DNA from: Zeugodacus cucurbitae
Taxonomy: Eukaryota; Arthropoda; Insecta; Diptera; Tephritidae
Direction of reading: 5' to 3'
DNA: 64,000 nucleotides
Assembly: GCF_028554725.1 (NCBI RefSeq)
Contig: NC_071671.1
Location: forward strand, 67,450,001 to 67,514,000
The position numbers and the translations under genes are program-made. The notes under the pieces were generated by a model. The model was given only the letters and a program-made list of their open reading frames with translations. It was not told where the DNA came from and did not search any database. Each line of letters opens with the position of its first letter. The stretch's first letter is position 1. Below are positions 37,279 through 46,452 of this stretch, piece after piece.

Positions 37279-38229
37279 ATGGCTGAGAATAAGATGATAT
37301 CGAATGCGAAAACTACAGAAGATCTCGCACTATTGGTTAAAAAATGGATAGAAGACTTTAAGAATTTAGATCTCAGCGAACTCAGCCAGACGACTAACGA
37401 GGTGCTTAGAGCCAAATATAAAATAGCGCAACGGATTGCGAAGAAGTTGAAACAGGGTGCCAAAATACCTACTCTTGAAAACATTACTATTCACTGGAAA
37501 AGGGAATCCGTGGCGCAAACGTGGGGTCAACTGCATGTATGGGAAGCGCTCAGTGAAATTAGTGATTTGGAAATAAAAAATAATATGATGCGGGTGATTA
37601 GTACACGCGAGTTTCATTGTAAGCAAACCGATATCGCTACCCTCTTCTCGCCAGAGCCAATACCGATGAAAATTAAAGGAAAAAACACTCAACGGTCTAT
37701 CGGAAAGATCAACGGTGATTCACGTAAGCGCGTGTTGAGTGAGGGGAATAGTGAAGCTAACGCAGCCCAAAGCAACAGCTCAACAAGTACGCAGTCCGCA
37801 GATCATGCAGCTTCCAGTAGTAGAGCTTCAACGTCTGTACAAGCGCCAATTTCGCTAAGTGGCGACGATGATGGCTACACAGTGATTGGTCCGAATGGTA
37901 CAAAAGTACCCACCGAAAAATTCCGAGCAATTCCATTTATGATTCCATGCGCGGCCACGCGCACCCTGATTTGTTTAGTTTTCTCAGAGGAGGTCTTGGC
38001 CGCAAATACACTTAGTGGTAAGCCTTCGCCAGCATTTTTGGAAAACGATCGTGTACGCCCGCCTAAGGGTCAATTGGATCCGAAAAAGGTTGAGGATATC
38101 ATACATTGTATTACAACTCGCACATATTACAGCTCAAAGGAAGTTCGCATGACTATCACCCTTAAATGTTCGATTACCGCAAAGAAAGTCAAAAATCGAC
38201 TCAATAAATCTGGAAGCCGCGCAAATTGA
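37279..38229 (+). CDS. B2: BEN-domain protein
   Basis: The first ATG in this frame is at 37279, giving 316 residues. The frame is open upstream to a TAA at 37222. The codons just before the ATG still align with the family N-terminus (LSKVQLQ versus LSRAQLE), so the ancestral start was lost and initiation probably moved inward. Residues 1-65 are the shared N-terminal domain (MAENKMISNAKTTEDLALLV, KYKIAQRIAKKLK). SRKRVL at 148-153 is the conserved basic motif. A Ser-rich linker follows (SSTSTQSADHAASSS). Residues 202 to about 305 are the BEN domain: VIGPNGTKVPTEKF, CAATRTLICLVF, TLSGKPSPAF, GQLDPKKVEDIIHC. The last helix (TLKCSITAKKVKN) departs from the TTKCADSTKKF of B3 and B5. It is an intronless probable nuclear DNA-binding protein. 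The target is unknown. Confidence 0.75.
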   Translation: MAENKMISNAKTTEDLALLVKKWIEDFKNLDLSELSQTTNEVLRAKYKIAQRIAKKLKQGAKIPTLENITIHWKRESVAQTWGQLHVWEALSEISDLEIKNNMMRVISTREFHCKQTDIATLFSPEPIPMKIKGKNTQRSIGKINGDSRKRVLSEGNSEANAAQSNSSTSTQSADHAASSSRASTSVQAPISLSGDDDGYTVIGPNGTKVPTEKFRAIPFMIPCAATRTLICLVFSEEVLAANTLSGKPSPAFLENDRVRPPKGQLDPKKVEDIIHCITTRTYYSSKEVRMTITLKCSITAKKVKNRLNKSGSRAN

Positions 38230-38558
38230 ATAGAAATTTCGAAGAGAAATGAAGCAGTAGCAAGCACATATTGGCTGCGTGATTCGTTCGCCACAGCCAT
38301 GATAGATCTTGTCAAATTATTGAAATATTTTTTTTTTTTGTTTTTAGAAAATATATTGTATAATTGATTGCTATTTGATTTAAATGTGATTTATGTATTT
38401 TGGTATATTTGTAATAATATTCGATATAATTTAATATATAATTAATAATTTAATAATTTATATAGTAGACGGTAGTATTTTCTTACCGTCTAAAGCCATT
38501 TTGTGTAATTAAAGATTTTAGTATTTATGCTACTTTGTAACGCTCTGCTTCGGTTTGA

Positions 38559-38564
38559 AATAAA
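38559..38564 (+). other. poly(A) signal candidate for B2 (AATAAA)
   Basis: AATAAA about 330 bases after the B2 stop; no nearer canonical signal was noted. Confidence 0.35.
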
Positions 38565-39150
38565 TATGTAAATTTCTCCAATTTCTTAAATAATGTTTTT
38601 AAATATATATTTAGCATACCAAGAGATACCTCCCAACACAGTTATACTAAACTTAAATACAATAGTTATTTCCCTAGTATGATGTCGGTCTTATTTTTAA
38701 AATCCTCAACAATTAGAATGGAATTAGATTGAACCCGAACCAAAACACATCTCAAACGTTGTTTAGAGGCAGACCAAAAGCTATAAAGCAAGCAATGTTC
38801 TATTAGAGTAAAGAAGTTCAGAGAATCCGTAACCTTGCGAATTCAAAGATCGCATTCTATATATAATATTGGGTTCGTTTATGGCCGGTAAAAATATTTG
38901 TAGGTGTGTTAGCTTAATTGTATTTCGCGCAAGGTCAATTTGCTGTTGAACCCTTACAGCGTCTGTTTATTGTTCTTTGTTAGTAGAGAGATTGGTTTTT
39001 TTAAAACTATGGTTAAGTACAAAAAGCATGGGTGTGTCCAAGAATAAGAGTTAAAGGATGAACAAAGAAAAGATTTTTTGAGATTGTTGAATCTAAAACA
39101 ATTAAGGCACTATTTGTTGTTGTTTTTCCTTGCTTCACTTGATTAACCGA

Positions 39151-39157
39151 CTACCTG
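39151..39157 (-). promoter_or_regulatory. TAGteam-type heptamer, distal, B3 (CAGGTAG)
   Basis: CTACCTG on the plus strand is CAGGTAG on the minus strand, the canonical Zelda (TAGteam) site of Drosophila. It lies 107 bases upstream of the predicted B3 start and is conserved at 43263-43269 upstream of B4. Confidence 0.55.
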
Positions 39158-39184
39158 TTGAGCAAGACAGTAAGTGCATCCATG

Positions 39185-39191
39185 CTACCTG
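39185..39191 (-). promoter_or_regulatory. TAGteam-type heptamer, proximal, B3 (CAGGTAG)
   Basis: A second CTACCTG, 34 bases after the first and 45 bases before the TATA element. It is conserved in B4, and in B5 as CTACCTA (TAGGTAG) at the aligned position. Confidence 0.55.
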
Positions 39192-39229
39192 TGAATTTAA
39201 CTCTGAGCTTACTACGTTCAACAATCGAC

Positions 39230-39263
39230 TATAAAACCTGGCGTATTCACCGAACTCATAGTG
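39230..39263 (+). promoter_or_regulatory. B3 core promoter: TATA element and initiator
   Basis: TATAAAA at 39230-39236 is followed by TCATAGTG at 39256-39263. The A of TCA lies 28 bases after the first T of the TATA, the expected distance for an arthropod TATA/Inr promoter. The same arrangement occurs at B5. The 5' leader would then be about 84 bases. Confidence 0.6.
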
Positions 39264-39341
39264 AACTTCCCTTCCACAGGTGACAGACATAATATCGAAA
39301 TTCAAGTGTGAAAAATATTGTGCAAAATATTAACAAAAAGT

Positions 39342-40592
39342 ATGGAGAAGCTACCGATTCCTTCCAAGGCTCAAGTGCTAGTCGAAAATGAGATGATGAA
39401 CAATGTACAGAATCCAGCGGACATATTACCATTGATGAACAGATGGTTGAAGGAGTATAGCGATATAATGAGCGAAGAGTTTAATCAACTCCATCTGGTA
39501 ACTCAAAAGTCGTTTGAAACTAAATATTTGATAGCGCAGAGAATTTCTTTATTATGTGAGAAAAGTAAGCGTTTGTTCCAAATAATAGAACGAAATCGTG
39601 CTGCTTCTTCAACAAGTAGCCAAACTACGAATACAGATGATACCGGAAGCATCAGTAGCCAATTGCAAATAATAGAACGAAATCATGCTGCTTCTTCAAC
39701 AAGTAGCCAAACTACGAATACAGATGATAGCGGAAGCACTAGTAGCGGCTCTTCTACATCGGAGAGCGCGTTGCCAAATATTGTGGCATCGCCCAAACCA
39801 GCTGACCAATTGAATGATGATGTGCCAAGTACAAGCCGTTCCTGTTACACAACTCCGACTCGTTGGTCTATCGGAAGTATCAAAACGGTACATCGCATAA
39901 CTTATAAAAATCCTTATTGCGCAGATCCACGTAAACGTGTGTTGAGAGAAATGAATAGAGAAGCTAACCTAAATGGAACATCAACAAATATACAATGCGA
40001 AGATCATGCAGCTTCCAGTACTGGATCTTCGATCACAACTTCAACTGAGAATTTCAATGACAGTATTGTTGACAGCGGTAATAACAGAAATGTGCTAAAT
40101 TACACAGAAGAAACTCAATCAACCAATAGCTCGAGTGTCGCTGGATCTATGCCAATGCCATCACCGCCCACAGCAGAGAACGCTGTCCACTGCACAGTGA
40201 TTGGTCCGAATGGCACAAGCGTGCCCACCGAAAAATTCAATGCCATCTCATTCATGTCTTCGTCTGCGGCCACTCGCAGCTTACTTTGCATGATTTTCCC
40301 CGAGGAGGTCCTAGCGACAAATACACTTAGTGGTAAGTCTTCGCCAGCATTTTTGGGAAACGATCGTGTACGCCCGCAAAAGGGTCAATTGGATCCGAAA
40401 AAGGTTGAGGATATCATGCATTGTGTGATGTCGCGCACATCTTGTTCCGACAAGGAGGTACGCCTGACCATCACCACTAAATGCGCCGATAGCACAAAGA
40501 AGTTTAGACGTCTCAGTAAGACTCCAAGGCGCAGCTCAAAAATTAAGATAAAAATTAACAAACTGAATATTTTTAGAGAAAATAAGTTATGA
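39342..40592 (+). CDS. B3: BEN-domain protein
   Basis: 416 residues from the ATG at 39342 (MEKLPIPSKAQ), chosen because it aligns with the B4 and B5 starts. Upstream in-frame codons begin with TTG and belong to the leader. Residues 1-78 form the shared N-terminal domain with helix-like segments (ENEMM, ADILPLMNRWLKEYSDI, ETKYLIAQRIS). Residues 79-136 hold a 29-residue tandem duplication (QIIERN..AASSTSSQTTN). Residues 195-208 are the basic motif DPRKRVLREMNREA. Residues 285 to about 393 are the BEN domain: VIGPNGTSVPTEKF, AATRSLLCMIF, LATNTLSGKSSPAF, GQLDPKKVEDIMHC, TITTKCADSTKKFRRLS. The C-terminus runs on into a Lys/Ile-rich extension absent in B5. It is intronless and its promoter suggests early zygotic expression. 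By family it binds DNA as a repressor or insulator factor; the actual target is unknown. Confidence 0.8.
   Translation: MEKLPIPSKAQVLVENEMMNNVQNPADILPLMNRWLKEYSDIMSEEFNQLHLVTQKSFETKYLIAQRISLLCEKSKRLFQIIERNRAASSTSSQTTNTDDTGSISSQLQIIERNHAASSTSSQTTNTDDSGSTSSGSSTSESALPNIVASPKPADQLNDDVPSTSRSCYTTPTRWSIGSIKTVHRITYKNPYCADPRKRVLREMNREANLNGTSTNIQCEDHAASSTGSSITTSTENFNDSIVDSGNNRNVLNYTEETQSTNSSSVAGSMPMPSPPTAENAVHCTVIGPNGTSVPTEKFNAISFMSSSAATRSLLCMIFPEEVLATNTLSGKSSPAFLGNDRVRPQKGQLDPKKVEDIMHCVMSRTSCSDKEVRLTITTKCADSTKKFRRLSKTPRRSSKIKIKINKLNIFRENKL
39576..39749 (+). repeat. 87 bp tandem duplication inside B3
   Basis: Two adjacent 87 bp copies, in frame, each encoding QIIERN(R/H)AASSTSS and then QTTNTDD(T/S)GS. 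B4 has a single copy at the same place, so the duplication is specific to B3. Confidence 0.85.
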
Positions 40593-40881
40593 GATTTATT
40601 GATATTTTATTACTATATAGATGTAAATATGACTTTCTGTAGCATGTATGTGTGTGTGTAAGTATTTTGTATAATTTTTTAATTTATGTAAAATTTTTCC
40701 TCTATGTAAAAATATTTAGCATTTGAAGTTTAGATTTAACACAAAAAAAAACATAAAATATGCACTCTTCTGGAGCAAAAAAAAAAGTTTAGATTTAATA
40801 CAAAAAAATGAATTGATTTCTGTGCTGTAAATAGCAGTGTACTTCTCTCGTCATAGATCTTCTACAACTATATCTACAGTA

Positions 40882-41240
40882 CGAGGTGTGTTCAAGAAAT
40901 AACGGGAATCTTGAATTGCAAATTGTCCAAAAGTTAATTTGTCTAATTTTTTAACTTTTTTATTATGCACCTGAAATACGATCATCTGTCGCTGGTTGCA
41001 CGTGTTTCTATGAGCTTGACGAAAGTACATATTTTGTTAGTTGTTCGTGAATTCTTGGCCAAAAACTATATTGCAACGATCCTCAGCCTAGACATGGCTT
41101 CTTGTGATCTTTTGCTATTTCGAAATATAAAGAGAACATTAAAAGGCCGTCGTTTAACAAGCGACCGAAAAATCGCTGAGAGAACCGTGTTTCTATGATT
41201 GGAAGAAGCACTGTCATAAGTGTATAATATCGAATGGGGA
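40882..41240 (+). mobile_element. mariner fragment, second type, 5' end kept
   Basis: It begins after TA with CGAGGTGTGTTCAAGAAATA and GCGGGAA-like sequence (ACGGGAATC). It encodes a transposase C-terminal remnant: VVREFLAKNYIATI, then SLDMASCDLLLF (third catalytic Asp block), RTLKGRRL and a stop. The central part and the right TIR are missing. A complementary right-end remnant lies at 44420-44545 after B4. Confidence 0.75.
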
Positions 41241-41881
41241 CTTGGTAGGTATAGGTATTTAGAGGTGTGGACTTATTGAATCAAACACTACCGCTTGTTC
41301 TTTTTATTATTGCTTCTCTTGAAGCGAAAGTTTTAATTCACATTTATCTAACTGTAATTTGAATAATATTGTTGTTGTTGATACTTCCAGTTAGGTTAGT
41401 GTTTTGCTCTGATTTCCACAAAATTCTCTTGAAGCGTTTCTTTCATACATTAAAATACAACAAAAAGAGCTGCATTTCACCACAACACATACCATTACAT
41501 TTTCTATATGTTTATGGCTTTAAGCATATTCCCGTTAATGCTAAATGGGAGTAACATTTTATTATTATCAGCTTGTTTTACTGTGGTTTCTGTTACATTA
41601 ATTATTTTTTATACATATTACATTTGGACGTGCGCGGGGGTTTTGGGAAAAACTTTTGTAAGTTCATTTTGGTGTTAAATAAAATCCGTGTTCATATATG
41701 TATGTACTCTCTTGTTTATAGGTATAAATAGTTGAAAAAAAAAGATTTTCAACGAAGCTGTAAGAACATACTCTTATTTAGTAAGATTTTCAAGACAACT
41801 TTTCGAATAAAAATCCATTCACCAAAAGCGTGTGACTTATAAAATGGTATTATTTTTTACATTTAAGTATTTATAAACAAT
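41241..41881. other. no gene recognised
   Basis: AT-rich spacer between transposon remnants. The 61-codon frame at 41369 has no recognisable domain. Confidence 0.5.
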
Positions 41882-42314
41882 TTAAGAGGGTGGTAAGGTT
41901 TGTATCGTCGAAAAAAGACCTTTTTTATGAATTTTTTTAGAAAAAAATATTGCTGTAGGTATATTTTACTTATTATTATATGAAAGTACAACATTTGAAG
42001 GATACTTAAAAAAAGTAGTATCGAAAAAATTGCTTGACATTTTGTCTTTTTTAAATAGTTGTAGAGAAAAAATCCTTCGTTCAAGCGCGAGTAAATTGCA
42101 TCTCGAGCACCTGTGCAAAATTTCATCATTTGAAAACCAACTGTTTAAAGTTTTGAGTAACAATAATACCTGACTTGGAGCATACATAAGGACTGTATCT
42201 CCGAAACTATTATTCGGATCGACTTGATATTTAGCATAATATGCTTGAGATGTTGTAGAAATTAATAAGCAAAAAAAGATTTTTTGAACCCACGAAACCC
42301 ATGTTACCCCTTAA
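41882..42314. mobile_element. TTAA-flanked MITE candidate
   Basis: TTAA at 41882-41885 is followed by GAGGGTGGTAAGGTTTG. The right end reads AAACCCATGTTACCCC followed by TTAA at 42311-42314. Read inward, the ends are GAGGGTGGTAAGGTTTG and GGGGTAACATGGGTTTC, an imperfect inverted repeat. TTAA target duplication is typical of piggyBac-type elements. The interior (about 425 bases) is non-coding. Confidence 0.5.
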
Positions 42315-42519
42315 TATAATTCCGACAGCGCGCCATTTATACTGATTTTAATGTCATTCTTATAAAGATAATCTACATAAAGGCATCAATATTTGGAATA
42401 TATTTTGCCACTGACTGCTTTTAAGTGTTACACTAGAGATATTCTGTCAGAAGAAGATGATGGCCATCAGATCAGAACACTGATAAAATTTCCGTTCACA
42501 AATGTTTCTGTAACTTTTC

Positions 42520-42790
42520 CACATATTGCTACAGCCATCACCGCAACATTTCACTCTTCATTGTACCTTATTTAAAATTCCATCAATTCTATGGAGTGTC
42601 AAACGCCATACCAGCAAAAACATCCCCACACATTGATTACCATGCGTTGAAGGGGTTTCTTGCATGTTTCTCTGCTAGGCAGCCAGATTATACCAAACGC
42701 CGGTCGATTGTTCTCTTGGAATTTTTGTCAAATGACAATGTAATTATCTTTTGGGTCTTTTCGGAAAAGGATTGCTATTTTGTTTTCCAG
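42520..42790 (-). mobile_element. Tc1-like transposase remnant
   Basis: The minus strand reads INVWGCFCWYGV followed by a stop and HSIELM, reminiscent of the conserved VMVWGCFS..GVGPL block of Tc1 transposases, preceded by degraded coding-like sequence. No terminal repeats are visible. Confidence 0.45.
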
Positions 42791-43262
42791 AATGATGTCA
42801 GTCTTAGTTTTAAAATCCTCAACAATTAAAATGGCGTAAGATTGAGTCCGAATCAAAACACGTCTCAAACGTTGTTCAGACTTCAGACCAAAAGCTATTA
42901 AACCAATGTTATGTTACGTTTAAGGAGTTCTATGAATGCGTAACCTTGCGAATTCAAAGACTGTTCGCATTCTGTATGTAATATTGGGTTCGTTTATGGC
43001 CGGTAAAAATATTTGTAGGTGTGTTAGCTTAATTGTATTTCGCGCAAGGTCAATTTGTTGCCGAACCCTTACAACGTCTGTTTATTGTTCTTTGTTAGTA
43101 GAGAGATTGGGTTTTTTTAAACTATAGTTAAATACAAAAAGCATGGGTGTGTCCAAGAATAAGAGCTAAAGGATGCATAAATAAAAGTATTTTTAAAATT
43201 GTAGAAGCTAAAACAAAGTTACCATTTGTTGTTGTTTTTAGATGGTCCACTTGAATAAACGA

Positions 43263-43269
43263 CTACCTG
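43263..43269 (-). promoter_or_regulatory. TAGteam-type heptamer, distal, B4 (CAGGTAG)
   Basis: CTACCTG on the plus strand, at the position aligned with 39151 of B3. Confidence 0.5.
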
Positions 43270-43296
43270 TAGAGTACGACAGTAAGTGCATCCATG

Positions 43297-43303
43297 CTAC
43301 CTG
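43297..43303 (-). promoter_or_regulatory. TAGteam-type heptamer, proximal, B4 (CAGGTAG)
   Basis: CTACCTG on the plus strand, aligned with 39185 of B3 and with the same 34-base spacing to the distal site. Confidence 0.5.
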
Positions 43304-43342
43304 TGAACTTCACGCAGAGCCTACTTACGTTCCACGATCCTC

Positions 43343-43368
43343 TATTAAACCGCACTAAAATCATAGTG
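43343..43368 (+). promoter_or_regulatory. B4 core promoter, weakened
   Basis: The TATA element has become TATTAAA (43343-43349). The initiator TCATAGTG at 43361-43368 is kept, but the distance has shrunk to about 20 bases through an 8-base loss relative to B3. This probably impairs the promoter, which fits the broken coding region. Confidence 0.5.
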
Positions 43369-43447
43369 AGCTTCACATCCACAGGTGACAAACATAAGAT
43401 CGAAAGTAAAAACTAAAAAAACATTGTGCGAAGTATTAATAAAAATC

Positions 43448-44183
43448 ATGGAGATGCTACCGATTCTTTCCAAGGCTCAAATGCTATACGAAAATGACGT
43501 AATGTGCAATGCAATTAGTATAGAGGATATATTACCATTGATAAACCGATGGTTGGTGGAGTATAGAGATCTAATGAACGAAGATTTTAATCAACTCCAT
43601 CTGGTAACTCAGAAGTCGATTGAAACTAAATATTTGATAGCGCAGAGAATTTCTGCATTATTTGAGGAAATACAGCGTTTGTTGCAAGTAATAGAACGAA
43701 ATCGTGCTGCTTCTTCAACAAGTAGCCAAACTACGAATGCAGATGATACTGGAAGCACTAGTAGCGGCTCTTCTACATCGGAGAAAGCGTTGCCAAATAT
43801 TGTGGCATCGCCCAACCCAGCTGACCAATTGAATGATGATAAGCCAAGTACAAGCCGTTCCGCTCTCAGAAATATCAATACGGTACGTCGCATCACTTAT
43901 GAAAATGCTTATTGCGCAGATCCACGTAAACGTGTGCTCAGAGAAATGAATGGAAAAGCTAACCTAAGTGGAATATCAAACGAAACGGTTGCTACAACTA
44001 CTGAAACTGCCAGTACTGCCAGCACGAACAGTGCGGAGAGTGTTGGTGCTGCCAGTATGAGTACACCAACTCCTACTCCCTTGCCGCCTATGCCAATGCC
44101 ATCGCCGCCCAATCACCACTAAGTGCGCCGATAGCACACAGAAGTTTAGACGCCTCAGCATGACTCCAAGGCGCAATGATTGA
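43448..44183 (+). pseudogene. B4: BEN-family gene that has lost its BEN domain
   Basis: The ATG at 43448 (MEMLPILSKAQ) opens 224 codons to a TAA at 44120-44122. The N-terminal domain, the QVIERNRAASSTSS linker and CADPRKRVLREMN are well preserved. After MSTPTPTPLPPMPMPSPP the sequence jumps directly to the end of the BEN domain: about 300 bases coding GPNGT to TIT are deleted and the frame shifts, giving NHH and a stop. In the next frame the BEN tail TTKCADSTQKFRRLSMTPRR remains open to 44183, so decay is recent. CCATC(A/G)CC at both deletion edges of the paralogues suggests a microhomology-mediated deletion. The truncated N-terminal protein could still be made, so it may be a BEN-less derivative and not simply a dead gene. 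Confidence 0.75.
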
Positions 44184-44419
44184 GTGCAAAAATTAAGAGA
44201 ACCGTACTGAATATTTTTTTTATTTTTAGAGGAAATTAGTTAAAAAATTTATTGATGTTTTATGTATGCAGTTCTATTAGTATTTTGTATAATTTCTATA
44301 TTTATGTAAAATTTCCCTACAACGTAATAATGTTCAGAATTTTAATTTTAGTTTTAATACAAAAAAAACAAAAAAAAAAATGTATGCTCTTCTTGAGCAA
44401 AACAATAATATTTTTGTCA

Positions 44420-44545
44420 TTTGAGAATTATTTCGACGATTAAAAGAAGCACTGACCTAAGTGCATATTATTAAATGGGTACTATTTTGACGAAGACAAC
44501 ATTAAAGTAAATGAATCTATAATTAATTATTTCAAAAAACGAAAA
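44420..44545 (+). mobile_element. mariner remnant, second type, 3' end kept
   Basis: CGACGATTAAAAGAAGCACT matches TGATTGGAAGAAGCACT at 41199 of the copy after B3. The segment ends with AAAAAACGAAAACACCCGTT, close to the right terminal repeat of this mariner type. Confidence 0.6.
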
Positions 44546-44799
44546 CACCCGTTATATTATATTAATAAGTCAACAATCAATATTTCTAAAGTACAAAGAA
44601 AATACAAAAAAAAAATGTATTTTTCATATCTGAAATCTAATAAAATGAATTCCCTAATTTTTACTTTAAATTGAAGTTTATATTTAGTGAATTTAGAATG
44701 GTCCGTTTTAGGTAAGATATGCACCGTTTTATTTGAGAACTCATTGCCGTTTTGAGTATAATTTCATAATGCCACTCTTATAGTAACCCTCGTCTCTAT

Positions 44800-45015
44800 T
44801 GACCAAAACTATGGCGCTATACCATACCATACTATAAGGTGATGCAAAAGAACCTCCCCAACAAGTTCCGGTAGGCCCTGTCGTTTTGATAATTATCCAG
44901 ACCATTAGCCTCTTCATTTAGACAGTCCAATTGTTGGCAAAACAGGTTCGAATTATGGGTGTAGCCTCTTAGTAGAATATACCCTGTCAATCCCACTAAA
45001 TCCGACCGGAACGAC
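44800..45015 (-). mobile_element. possible irritans-type mariner remnant
   Basis: The minus-strand translation NSNLFCQQLDCLNEEANG followed by ELLGEVLLHH-like sequence resembles the block before the third catalytic Asp of mariner transposases (compare YCEQLDRLNQAIDQ at 61711-61752). It is highly decayed. Confidence 0.35.
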
Positions 45016-46010
45016 AAAACCAAAATTGCGAATAATTGGCTAATACAATATTACTCCCCCAAACGCTATTTTTTACAGTACAGTATCAATTAATCTCCAT
45101 ATATTGGAGAAATAATTGCTTTCTCTTTATTATAACCAGTATTTTGTTGAAAATATTTATCTTTGAAAATGAAATTCGCTATTTTCCTCTAACCATCTTA
45201 GAAATAAATTCAGCGAGGAGCTTTTTTAATTGAATGTTATACCTTTAGATATAAGCTTATGTCTAAGTCATCATTATACCTCGGTGGTCTCATCATGCAG
45301 TTGATACCTGTGGTGATATATGCCTATAATGAGATTATAGTTTTAAAAGCACCAACTATTGGACAAGCGTTCATAAATATTTCATTCTAAACTAATTCAG
45401 AGAGTTCCGAAAGTCTGGATATATGTTTAAGGTTTAAGATACTAGACGGAATATTTGTCATATTATCCCCACCTCACCTTCATATGTTAAGATACCTCGA
45501 ATACAGGATTACAAACTTGATATTCTTAAGAGCTATGCGATGAACCAGAAGCTCACATGGCTGGTTATCACTCTAATCAAAATTGGACAAATGTCACTCA
45601 AAATCTATCTAAACTAAATCTAGAAGATGTCTATGAATTATCAAAGCATAAAACCATCTTCTAGACAGATTTCAATAAAATTTTCAAAACACTTGTTGGT
45701 AATGGAATTATATTTCTATAATTTTCTAGATTTAGCAATCTTAACTAAATATTCATAAATGTGGAGAAAAAGAGGCGGGTATTTACCATATTGCCGTGAG
45801 TGGATTTAAAGGGATATGGAATTCGGTAAACATGTGTTGAGCTAAAGAAAAAGGTTGGAAAAACAATAACAAATATACATAACGATCACCCCGATTCTTT
45901 GAATTGTATTAAATATTAAGCATACTCTTTCGTCAGCCAGGTGTTGTAAATAAAATATTTCTCTGTTTTTAAGAATTCGCAACCAGGCTGAATACCAAGG
46001 TTAATAGAGT
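45016..46010. other. no gene recognised
   Basis: AT-rich spacer between B4 and the duplicated upstream region of B5. Confidence 0.5.
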
Positions 46011-46305
46011 TTTCAGAAATCCTTACCTTGCAAATTCCAAAACTGCAAAAGTCTATATGTAATATTAGATCAGAAACAATGTAGGTGTGCTCGTTTAATT
46101 GCACTTCACTCAAAGCCCAACTACTTTAGCAGCAGAACCCTTACATTGAATGCATCACTTCCATTGTTCTTCGTTGATAGAGGGATTAAGTCATTGAAGA
46201 AGCACCCACGTAATAACATGGGTTTGAAAGGGGTCTGTAGACCTTGAGCAAAAACAATAATGCACTCTTTATTTTGCTTTTAAAGCACTTCTGAAGAAAA
46301 AGCGA

Positions 46306-46312
46306 TTACCTG
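46306..46312 (-). promoter_or_regulatory. TAGteam variant, distal, B5 (CAGGTAA)
   Basis: TTACCTG on the plus strand. CAGGTAA is one of the accepted TAGteam variants. It lies 87 bases before the predicted start. Confidence 0.5.
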
Positions 46313-46325
46313 AAGAATAAATATT

Positions 46326-46332
46326 CTACCTA
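46326..46332 (-). promoter_or_regulatory. TAGteam variant, proximal, B5 (TAGGTAG)
   Basis: CTACCTA on the plus strand. It aligns with the proximal B3 site, since GA(A/G)CTTACT follows in both at a similar place. Confidence 0.5.
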
Positions 46333-46359
46333 GAAGCTTACTGCTTGAAACTGCAAACC

Positions 46360-46398
46360 TATAAAATGTGATGATCTCGCTGAAATATCCTCAGAGTG
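46360..46398 (+). promoter_or_regulatory. B5 core promoter: TATA element and initiator
   Basis: TATAAAA at 46360-46366 is followed by TCAGAGTG at 46391-46398. The A of TCA is 33 bases after the first T of the TATA. It is homologous to the B3 core promoter although the surrounding sequence has diverged. Confidence 0.6.
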
Positions 46399-46452
46399 AA
46401 TTTCACTTCCAGAGGTGATGGTAAGAAGTCAGAACATAAAGAGTGCAAAAAA

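Larger units (their letters stand above)
38683..39300 (+). repeat. duplicated upstream block of B3 (paralogous to 42793-43395)
   Basis: About 600 bases upstream of B3 are closely matched upstream of B4, e.g. GGGTTCGTTTATGGCCGGTA, CGCGCAAGGTCAATTTG and AAGCATGGGTGTGTCCAAGA. A more diverged match lies upstream of B5 (46011-46420). Gene and promoter were duplicated together. Confidence 0.8.
42793..43395 (+). repeat. duplicated upstream block of B4 (paralogous to 38683-39300)
   Basis: A close match to the B3 upstream block, with the same order of phrases from ATGATGTCAGTCTTA to CCACAGGTGACA. Confidence 0.8.

Noticed and set aside
44940..44970. GGTTCGAATTATGGG, reminiscent of a tRNA T-loop
   Set aside because: There is no cloverleaf around it, and the segment fits a decayed mariner remnant better.
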